From positions 1 to 20,893 of the forward strand of contig JAGRJX010000006.1 of assembly GCA_020442545.1 (NCBI GenBank): 20,893 nt of DNA, given 5' to 3'. This document shows, one piece after another, positions 7,441-14,282 of the stretch. The DNA is from Lysobacterales bacterium (lineage in GTDB: Bacteria > Pseudomonadota > Gammaproteobacteria > Xanthomonadales > Xanthomonadaceae). The notes beneath the pieces were generated by a model. It searched no databases. It saw only the letters and a list, made by a program, of their open reading frames with translations, and was not told the DNA's origin. The position numbers and the translations under genes are program-made. Numbering within the stretch: the stretch's first letter is position 1; each line of letters begins with the position of its first letter.

Positions 7441-8472
7441 ATGACTGAACAGCGACGCATCCTCGCGGTTTGCGACGCCTCGGCCGGCAATCGACGGCAG
7501 GCGGAAGCGCTGGCTGCCGCCGTGGCGAAGCAGGCGAATGGTGCTGCGGAGACGCTGGTCATCGCGCCGACAGCGCCGTGGCGCTGGCTGTCGCCGTATC
7601 GACTGCCGCTGTCTGCCTGGGCTTTCGATGTCGCCTTCCGCCAGCAGCTGCGCAAACCGCCGGATATCGCCATCGGCTGCGGTCGCCAGGCAGCGCTGGC
7701 AACGCGCCTGCTGCGCAGTGCCGGCAGTCGCGTGGTGCAGATCCTCGACCCACGCATCGCGCCGTCGAACTACGACCTTGTGATCGTGCCCGAGCACGAC
7801 GGTCTCAGCGGCGACAATGTCATCACCACGCTGGGTTCACTCAATCCCGTCGACGATGACTGGCTGGCCGAAATGCGCCAGCGCTTCGCGCGCTTTGCCG
7901 CGCTGCCGTCGCCGCGCATCCTGCTGGCGCTGGGTGGTCCGACCAAGACCTGGCCGCTGGATGAGCTGTCGTTCGAAAGGATTGCCGACGCGGTAAGCGC
8001 GCTGCACGCACGACTCGGTGGCAGCCTGCTGGTCACGACCTCACCACGCAGTCCCGACTGGCTGCGTGACGCCGTGCAGTCACGCCTCTGTGGATTGACC
8101 AGCGAGCTATGGCTGGGTGATGCGGCCGCAGCCGCCAACCCCTATCCCGGCTTCCTCGCCTGGGCCGACCTCATCATCGCCACGCCGGACTCCGCCAACC
8201 TGCTGTCCGAAGCCGCCGCCACCGGCGCACCGCTGCTGTGTCCGCCGTGGCCGGAGCAGACCGGAAAGCTCTCTGCGCTGGTCGCCGCGCTACACGCGCG
8301 CAAGAACTTGACGTGGCTGCCGGATGCCAAAGTCATCGTCAGCGATGGCGTCGACCTTGCTGAGCAATCAGCCAGCCGGAGCACCTTGCATCAGCATGTC
8401 GCTGAACTGGCTGCCGAGGTGAGCAGGCGTCTGCAATTCAGCAACCGGATGCTCCGAAAAAAAGGCAACTAA
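7441..8472 (+). CDS. ELM1 / DUF1022 family protein
   Basis: A 343-residue protein of the mitochondrial-fission ELM1 (DUF1022) family. ATG 7441 is chosen over an in-frame GTG at 7420 because it places the conserved ILAVCDASAGNRRQAEALA start correctly. The fold is GT-B-like: an N-terminal half ending in IPSNYDLVIVPEHDG-type sequence (ILDPRIAPSNYDLVIVPEHD), then a second half with ILLALGGPTKTW and the segment IIATPDSANLLSEAAATGAP, which resembles the donor-site loop of MurG-like enzymes. In plants ELM1 acts in mitochondrial division; the bacterial role is unknown, and a glycosyltransferase-related or envelope role is inferred from the fold and the nearby LPS genes. The frame ends in AAAAAAAGGCAACTAA. 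Confidence 0.8.
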   Translation: MTEQRRILAVCDASAGNRRQAEALAAAVAKQANGAAETLVIAPTAPWRWLSPYRLPLSAWAFDVAFRQQLRKPPDIAIGCGRQAALATRLLRSAGSRVVQILDPRIAPSNYDLVIVPEHDGLSGDNVITTLGSLNPVDDDWLAEMRQRFARFAALPSPRILLALGGPTKTWPLDELSFERIADAVSALHARLGGSLLVTTSPRSPDWLRDAVQSRLCGLTSELWLGDAAAAANPYPGFLAWADLIIATPDSANLLSEAAATGAPLLCPPWPEQTGKLSALVAALHARKNLTWLPDAKVIVSDGVDLAEQSASRSTLHQHVAELAAEVSRRLQFSNRMLRKKGN

Positions 8473-8515
8473 GGCAACGCTGAACAAGTATCCGGGATAC
8501 TTGTTCAGGGTTGCC
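8473..8515 (-). terminator. Long near-perfect palindrome; probable terminator at convergent gene ends
   Basis: Bases 8480-8493 (CTGAACAAGTATCC) are perfectly complementary to 8495-8508, with a one-base centre; after one mismatch, GGCAAC 8473-8478 pairs with GTTGCC 8510-8515, giving 20 of 21 pairs. On the minus strand the hairpin is followed by a second GTTGCC (8464-8469) and then seven T (8457-8463), so transcripts from glnE could end here. The stem is unusually long for a terminator, and a mobile-element origin is equally possible. Confidence 0.5.
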
Positions 8516-8699
8516 CTGACAATCCCGCGAAATGCAGATATGCCAGCATTGCGGGACAGTGCTTGTATGGAACACTTCGACGATACCGCGTTGCGCGTCC
8601 TGATCGAGCGGCCCGACGTGCGGTCAGAACTTTCGAGCTTCCGACCCGGGTTCTGGCGGTACTGCTGCTGTCGTCGGCCCACCTTGAGTGCTTCGAAGG
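8516..8699. other. Non-coding stretch after glnE with a second hairpin
   Basis: No credible gene is seen between the palindrome and the glnE stop. A second inverted repeat is present: TCCCGC (8523-8528) pairs with GCGGGA (8551-8556), and AATGC (8531-8535) with GCATT (8546-8550). The open frames crossing this stretch on both strands lack any recognisable domain. It could be the remnant of an insertion sequence or REP-like element, which could not be settled by eye. Confidence 0.45.
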
Positions 8700-11522
8700 T
8701 TACTGATCCTCAACGTACAGATCGAATGCACCAGCCATTCGCCGTACCTGCTCTGTGGCAACTGATGTTTCGGCATCGGCTGGCTGCACGCGTGGACGTG
8801 CGTCGAGGGTACAGGCCTGCGCTTGCGCGAGCAGGCGTTGATGGGCATCCGATAGCGTGTTGGCATCGGTGGTGCTGAGGCTGCCGGCGTCGCGGCAGGC
8901 GGTGATCAGGTCGTGGCTGCTGCGATGTTCGAGCAGGCCGGGATGTGCGTGAGCATCGCGCAGGACGATGCCCTGCAGCAGGAATTCGAGGTCAACCAGG
9001 CCACCGCGGCCGTGTTTCAGGTCGATGGCATCATCCCGACTGCGATCCAGCTCGCCGCGCATGCGCTGGCGCATCGTGGCGATGTCGCGGCGTAGCTCGT
9101 CGGGATCGCGCCGTGCGCCGAGGATGTCGGCGCGGATGCACTCGAAGGCTTCGGCGACGCGCCGGCTGCCGGCGATGCAGCGCGCCCGCACCAGTGCCTG
9201 GTGTTCCCAGGTCCAGGCGCGGCTGCGCTGGTAGTCGGCGAAACTTTGCAGCGTGGAGACCAGCAGGCCCTTGGCGCCATCGGGCCGGAGACGCAGGTCG
9301 ACATCGTAGAGTTTGCCGGCTGGCGTCAGCGTGCCGAGCAGGCTGACCACGCGCTGGGTCACGCGAACGAACCAGCTCGGCGCATCCAGCGGGCGCTCGC
9401 CGTCGCTGGTCTCACTGCTTTGCACGCCATCGTAGAGGAACACCAGGTCGAGGTCGGATTCAAAGCCCAGCTCCGCGCCGCCGAAACTGCCGTAGGCGAT
9501 CAACAGCAGGCCGCTGTCGGTGTTGCTGCTGCCAGGCAGGCTGCCGTGGCGTCGGCGCACGTCGGCTTCGGCCAGCGGCAGCAGGCGACGCACGATCAAT
9601 TCGGCGATCAGCGCCAGTCCGCGCGCGCAGTCGGCCGGCGAGCGGCGATCAAACAGGCGATCCATGCCGAAGCGGAAACTGGCACTCTGCTGGAATTCGT
9701 TGAAGGCCAGCAGCTGCGATTCGATGTCGTCGCCACGCGCGCTGCCGAGGCTGCGCTCCAGTTCGGCGGTCAGTTCGACGCGGAGATCGTCATCGTTGTT
9801 TTCGCGGTTGTGGCGATGGTCGAGCAGGTCATCGAGCAGTAGCGGATGCGCCGCAATGCGCTTCGCCAGCAGCGCGCTGCTGGCCATCACATCAACGACG
9901 CGGATCAGTGCGTCCGGCTGTTCGGCGAGCAGGGCAAGGTAGCTGGATCGGCGCAATACCGCCTGCAGCAGGTCGAGCACGCGCTCAAGGCTGGTCGCGG
10001 GATCGACGGATCTTGCGATGCGATCCAGTACGTCGGGCAGGACACGGTCGAGCCGGCCGCGCCCGCGCGCGGAAAGGCCGGCACGATCGGTCGCGCGCGC
10101 GAATTGGGTCAAGCGTTGATGCAGCGTGTCGGCGTTGCGAAAGCCGGCGGCAGCCAGCAGCGACGCAGCGTCCGCTTCCTCGATGCGCCGCCAGTACGCG
10201 GCAATCTGCTCGGCGCGCTCGCTGAGCGGCGCCGGCGCATCAAACACATCGTCAAAGCAGGCCGACACCGCCTGTCGATGCCGTTGCAGCGCCGCCATCA
10301 GCGCCGACCAGCCATCGAAGCCGAGACCTGCAGCCAGGCGCGATCGCGATGCCTCATCGTCCGGTAGTTCGTGGGTCTGCTCGTCGCGCAGCATTTGCAG
10401 CCGGTTTTCCAGACGACGCAGGAAGCGGTAGGCATCCAGCAACTGCCGCGCAGTGTCCGCGTCCAGATAACGTCGTCGGCGAAGCGCCGCGAGCGCCGGC
10501 ATCAGGCTGCGCTGGCGCAGTTCCGGCTCGCGCCCGGCGCGGATCAGCTGCAGCAGCTGCACCACAAACTCGATCTCGCGAATGCCGCCGGGACCGAGCT
10601 TCACGTGATCGGCAAGGTCGCGGCGCTTCACCTCGGCGGCGATCAGCGCCTTCATCTCGCGCAGCCCCTCGAAGGCGGTGTAGTCAAGGTAGCGGCGATA
10701 GATGAACGGCCGCAGCGTATCGAGGAAGATTTCGCCGCCGGCGATGTCGCCCGCCACCGGCCGCGCCTTGATCCAGGCATAGCGTTCCCAGTCGCGGCCC
10801 TCGCGCTGGAAATACTGCTCCATCGCGCTGAAGCTCAGCGCCAGTCGTCCGGCCTTGCCGAACGGTCGCAGGCGCATGTCGACGCGGAAGGCGAATCCCT
10901 CCGACGTGACATCGCCGAGCAGCTGGATCAGCCGCTGACCAAGGCGCAGGAACCAGGTTTCAGCATCCAGCGGACGCGCGCCGTCGCTGCTGCCGGTGGC
11001 ACCGCCAGCGTAGCCGAACACGAGATCGATATCGGAGCTGAAGTTGAGTTCGGCCCCGCCGAGCTTGCCCAGCGCGAATACGCACAGCCGTCGCGGCTCG
11101 CCCTTTTCGTTGCGCAGCCAGCCGTGGCGTTCGGCGATGGCCTTTTCCGCCGCGGTCAGCGCCAGCTGGATGCAGCATTCCGCCTGTCGCGTGCTTGCAG
11201 CCAGCGTCTCTTCCAGCGTGGCGCTGCCGACCTCACGCCAGAGGATGTCGAGGCTCAGTGCGTGGCGATAGCGGCGCAGGGCATCCAGGCCATCGGCCGA
11301 CAGCAGTGCATCGATACCCGGTGCCGCCGGCGTCTTGCCCAGGGAGTTGATCGTCGCCGGATCGCGGCGCAGACGCTCGAAGGCGTAGTCGCTGACCAGC
11401 AGCAAGCGTCGAAGCTGTCCGCTATCCAGCGTCGCCGGCGCAGCGCAACCGAGCTCCCTCAGCGTGGCAAGGCGCCGCTCGATCAGTGTGTCAATGGCGG
11501 CTGGCGGCTCGCGCTCGGACAT
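8700..11522 (-). CDS. glnE: Bifunctional glutamine synthetase adenylyltransferase / deadenylase
   Basis: A 940-residue protein, close to the 946 of E. coli GlnE. It has two nucleotidyltransferase domains: GKLGGAELNFSSDIDLVFG at residues 152-170 (N-terminal, deadenylylating half) and GSFGGAELGFESDLDLVF at 678-695 (C-terminal, adenylylating half), each with the paired catalytic aspartates (D-I-D, D-L-D). GlnE modifies glutamine synthetase GlnA under control of PII (GlnB) and glutamine, in the cytoplasm. ATG at 11522, TAA at 8700-8702. It begins 31 bases after the stop of the glycine-rich secreted protein gene on the same strand, which is an unexpected upstream neighbour; no clear ribosome binding site is visible. 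Confidence 0.95.
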   Translation of the reverse strand: MSEREPPAAIDTLIERRLATLRELGCAAPATLDSGQLRRLLLVSDYAFERLRRDPATINSLGKTPAAPGIDALLSADGLDALRRYRHALSLDILWREVGSATLEETLAASTRQAECCIQLALTAAEKAIAERHGWLRNEKGEPRRLCVFALGKLGGAELNFSSDIDLVFGYAGGATGSSDGARPLDAETWFLRLGQRLIQLLGDVTSEGFAFRVDMRLRPFGKAGRLALSFSAMEQYFQREGRDWERYAWIKARPVAGDIAGGEIFLDTLRPFIYRRYLDYTAFEGLREMKALIAAEVKRRDLADHVKLGPGGIREIEFVVQLLQLIRAGREPELRQRSLMPALAALRRRRYLDADTARQLLDAYRFLRRLENRLQMLRDEQTHELPDDEASRSRLAAGLGFDGWSALMAALQRHRQAVSACFDDVFDAPAPLSERAEQIAAYWRRIEEADAASLLAAAGFRNADTLHQRLTQFARATDRAGLSARGRGRLDRVLPDVLDRIARSVDPATSLERVLDLLQAVLRRSSYLALLAEQPDALIRVVDVMASSALLAKRIAAHPLLLDDLLDHRHNRENNDDDLRVELTAELERSLGSARGDDIESQLLAFNEFQQSASFRFGMDRLFDRRSPADCARGLALIAELIVRRLLPLAEADVRRRHGSLPGSSNTDSGLLLIAYGSFGGAELGFESDLDLVFLYDGVQSSETSDGERPLDAPSWFVRVTQRVVSLLGTLTPAGKLYDVDLRLRPDGAKGLLVSTLQSFADYQRSRAWTWEHQALVRARCIAGSRRVAEAFECIRADILGARRDPDELRRDIATMRQRMRGELDRSRDDAIDLKHGRGGLVDLEFLLQGIVLRDAHAHPGLLEHRSSHDLITACRDAGSLSTTDANTLSDAHQRLLAQAQACTLDARPRVQPADAETSVATEQVRRMAGAFDLYVEDQ

Positions 11523-11553
11523 GCCGCGATTGTGTCACAGCGCTGGCCAGCAG

Positions 11554-13842
11554 CTATTCGAAACCGTTGGCGAAGATCAGCGTACAGGAAACGTCGATAC
11601 TGACCACGGCCGTGTCGCCGCCATTGATCGCATAGGTGAAACTGTCGTCACCACAGTAGCCCGCTGCCGGCGTGTAGCTCACCAGACTGCCGTTCCTGGC
11701 GGCGCTGCCGTGGCTGGCCGCGCCGACGCTGACCAGCGACAGGCTGCCATCGTCCGGATCGGGCGTATCGTTCGCCAGGACGGTGATGTTTGTGGCGGAG
11801 CTGTTGCGGGCCACGGTGATCGGGCCGTCGTTGTTGGCGATTGCCGCGCCGCTGTCCACGGCGATGATGGTGATGCTGGCTGATTTCGTGGCGCAGAGAT
11901 TGGGCGAGCCGCCGTCGCAGATCTGGATTGACAGCAAGCAGCTGGGCGGCGGCTGCGGGCCGGGCTGGGTGAATCGGTATGTGCTGCCGGCAAAGCTGCC
12001 GCCACAGCTGTCCGCACCCAGCACCGATCGAACAACATTTGGGCCGTCCGGATCGCTGACGGTGGGCGTGTAGGCGTAGGCGACGCCTTCGGTGGTCGTC
12101 GCCGTCGGACTGTTGGTGATCGTCGGCGCGTCGTTGATGCAGGCAACAGAAACCGAAACCGTTGCCGTGTCGTCGCCGTTGACCGTGTAGGCGAAGCTGT
12201 CCGGGCCGCAGTAGTTTGCATCCGGTGTGTAGCTGACATCGCTGGGCGTGAAACTGGTCGTGCCATGCGTAGCGTCGTCGACGCGGATAACTGACAGGCT
12301 GCCGTCGGACTGGTCGGGCACATCATTTGCCAGCACGTTGATGGTATTCGTGCCGCTGTCTTCATTGACGGTCTTGTTGTCATCGATGGCGTTGGCAGGG
12401 GCGCAGGCAGTCGTCAGTAGCGTCTTGCTGATGCCTTTGGTATCGCCATTGTCGGAATCAACGCCTGCAGCGTTGTCGGCACCATTGAAAGTGCTGTCCG
12501 TGCTGAGCTGATTACCACAGCCGACCACATCGGGAAGCGGCGAAGGCATGCCGCCGTTGTTGCCGTTGGTGTTGGTGGCGTCATCGATCACGGCAATGGC
12601 ACCGCCTTTCCCCTGGCCCAGGTTGCTGCCGCCGGTACAGTCTTCGGCACCGAAAGCAGGCAGGCAGCCCTTGTACGCGAAGTTGTTTGTGAAACTGCTA
12701 TTGATCAGCGTGAGGATGCCACCGCGAACGAAGATAGCGCCACCCATACCTGCGCCGCCGCCGCCGCCAGCTGCGCTGCCTGCGCTGGCAAAGTCGCCAC
12801 CCGTGGCAGCATTCCCGCCACCAGCGCCAAAACCACCCTTGCCGCCAGTGAAGTAGGTGTCGGTGTTGCTGCCGCCGGCACCGCCGCCGCCCCCGAATCC
12901 GCCGTCTCCACCGAGACCTGGTAGCGGCGTTGCCGCCGCGGTACAACGACCACCGCCACCACCGCCGCCACCGCCACCAAAACCACCGTTGGCGCCGTTT
13001 TGAGCAGGGCTACCGAAACATTCACCGAGCGCTGAGGTGGTTGCACCTGCCCCGGCACCGCCGCCGCCGCTGAAACTGCCGTTTTGCGGCAACGATGCTG
13101 CTCCGTAATTGCTGCCGCCCGCAGCGCCACCGCCGCCGTCGCCGCCCACGGTATCGGACTGGGGCGCACTTCCGCCGCCGCCGCCGCCGCCTAGATCGGC
13201 ACTTGTTCCACTATCGCCGTTGTTGTTGGTTGCACCTTTGCCGCCAGCGCCGCCCATACCGCCGCCGCCACCGCCGCCAGTTTTGAAAGCACCGTTGGCA
13301 GAACCCCAGCCACCCACCGCCTGATTGCTGGTAAACGCCACATTGTTCACGGTGACATCGCCGTCATAGACGAACAGCGCGCCGCCCAGTCCCGCACCGC
13401 CGCCGCCGCCGTTGCTGCCGTCGGCGCCGGTGGCGTTGCCGCTCTGCAATAGCAGGTCGCTGATCAACACGGTCGGCGCACTGCCTGCCTCGCCCACGCG
13501 GATGATTCGCTTGAGGCCGCCGCCACTCAGAATGCGGCCCGGCACATCACCGCTGAGCTCAAGGTTGCTGGTTATCACCAGCTCCGCATCGAGTGAGGGC
13601 GGGTTGTAGGCCAGCACGATGCGATCCGAACCACCAGCACTGCCTGCGCTGCAGCCGCCGCTGGCCGAATTGCTGTTGGCTGCCCGGATGGCGTCGCCAA
13701 TGCTGCATTGGCCCGCACCATCGCCGTTGGCAGTGATCGTTGCGGCACGCACGCCGACTGGCAGGAGGCAGGCCAAGACGGCCGATCCCACCACCAGGGC
13801 CAGCGCGCAGCGGTGGAACTGAGTGGACGGTGAAAGCATCAT
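11554..13842 (-). CDS. Secreted glycine-rich beta-helix protein with Ig-like repeats and C-terminal IFANGFE
   Basis: This is a 762-residue exported protein. ATG 13842 has GGAG 8 bases upstream and begins a signal peptide (hydrophobic 13-30, likely cleavage after VRA at 33); the open frame continues upstream only as a shadow. Residues 34-75 hold a CSLREA-like start (QCSIGDAIRAAN). Two beta-helix rungs, 149-178 and 363-392, bracket a highly glycine-rich block. Residues 486-568 and 668-753 are homologous Big_9-like cadherin-type domains (both with VLAND, SYTP, YCG.DSF and a matching Cys pair: 545/568 and 730/753). A putative Ig-like domain lies between them (571-660). The protein ends CTLIFANGFE. 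It is probably a surface or extracellular adhesin-like structural protein; no catalytic motif is seen. A VLAC in the signal sequence is a weak lipobox and less likely. Confidence 0.85.
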   Translation of the reverse strand: MMLSPSTQFHRCALALVVGSAVLACLLPVGVRAATITANGDGAGQCSIGDAIRAANSNSASGGCSAGSAGGSDRIVLAYNPPSLDAELVITSNLELSGDVPGRILSGGGLKRIIRVGEAGSAPTVLISDLLLQSGNATGADGSNGGGGGAGLGGALFVYDGDVTVNNVAFTSNQAVGGWGSANGAFKTGGGGGGGMGGAGGKGATNNNGDSGTSADLGGGGGGGSAPQSDTVGGDGGGGAAGGSNYGAASLPQNGSFSGGGGAGAGATTSALGECFGSPAQNGANGGFGGGGGGGGGGRCTAAATPLPGLGGDGGFGGGGGAGGSNTDTYFTGGKGGFGAGGGNAATGGDFASAGSAAGGGGGAGMGGAIFVRGGILTLINSSFTNNFAYKGCLPAFGAEDCTGGSNLGQGKGGAIAVIDDATNTNGNNGGMPSPLPDVVGCGNQLSTDSTFNGADNAAGVDSDNGDTKGISKTLLTTACAPANAIDDNKTVNEDSGTNTINVLANDVPDQSDGSLSVIRVDDATHGTTSFTPSDVSYTPDANYCGPDSFAYTVNGDDTATVSVSVACINDAPTITNSPTATTTEGVAYAYTPTVSDPDGPNVVRSVLGADSCGGSFAGSTYRFTQPGPQPPPSCLLSIQICDGGSPNLCATKSASITIIAVDSGAAIANNDGPITVARNSSATNITVLANDTPDPDDGSLSLVSVGAASHGSAARNGSLVSYTPAAGYCGDDSFTYAINGGDTAVVSIDVSCTLIFANGFE
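13169..13192. repeat. CCG triplet tract in the glycine-rich coding region
   Basis: Bases 13172-13191 read as six CCG units plus CC, coding for a run of glycine around residue 220 of the minus-strand protein. Shorter CCG/CCA runs recur between about 12750 and 13410 (for example 12950-12980 and 13399-13411). Length changes of one unit would keep the frame, so this would vary protein length rather than switch it off. Confidence 0.8.
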
Positions 13843-14282
13843 CGATGAACTCCGGGCACGAGCCCCGCGAACGGTGGCCAAAGCGAATGGTGGGGAAACA
13901 GGAGGCGATCGTAGCGCGTTATCAGGCCCGCTCTTGCCACATTCGTGCAAACAAGAAAAAGCCCGCCTCGATTGCTCGACGCGGGCTTTTTCTCCCTCCC
14001 CACATGTGCTGGCGCCATTCGGCGAACCGGGCACCCGGGCAAGACTAGCCGCTTGCCAGCGAAAGTCACGCTGCACTGCACACAAGAATGCCGGGCATGG
14101 CGCTGCATGCCGGTCCTGGCCCAAACGGAATCGACACGCGCGGCATCGGTGCCGAACGCAATCCGCCGCGCGCTTGCGCCATCGCAAATGTCGGCTATTT
14201 GCGCTGCCTGCGGGATGCGTCGACAATCTGCGGCCGCCCGGATGCCGACCCTGGCCGTGCCCTTCCTGCTCGTGACGTCTGA
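13843..14282. other. 440-bp divergent intergenic region
   Basis: The region separates the glycine-rich protein gene (minus) from the OpgB-like gene (plus), so promoters for both should be here. Apart from the terminator hairpin at 13954-13993 and the GGAG in front of the minus-strand ATG, no recognisable element was found. Open frames through it on both strands are extensions of the flanking genes' shadows and carry no family signature. A small RNA or leader RNA is possible because of the terminator. Confidence 0.6.
13954..13993. terminator. Perfect bidirectional rho-independent terminator
   Basis: AGAAAAAGCCCGC (13954-13966) is perfectly complementary to GCGGGCTTTTTCT (13981-13993), and the 14-base loop contains a further TCGA/TCGA pair. 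A GC stem flanked by A and T runs gives a canonical terminator on both strands. It lies 112 bases upstream of the glycine-rich protein ATG and 290 bases upstream of the OpgB-like ATG. Confidence 0.85.

Noticed and set aside
6607..7797. 396-codon version of the pirin gene
   Set aside because: The extra 163 codons are antisense to the ELM1-type gene; ATG 7308 puts the metal ligands at the exact positions known from YhhW.
8501..8878. 125-codon open frame on the plus strand after the palindrome, considered as a transposase relic
   Set aside because: No transposase motif is recognisable and the 3' half is antisense to the end of glnE; an IS remnant cannot be supported from this alone.
10371..11603. 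410-codon open frame on the plus strand
   Set aside because: Antisense to the N-terminal half of glnE, with no domain and a composition typical of a reverse-frame shadow.
13766..13777. Lipobox-like VLAC in the signal peptide of the glycine-rich protein
   Set aside because: The residue before Ala is unfavourable and the hydrophobic segment continues past the cysteine to a good signal peptidase I site after VRA.
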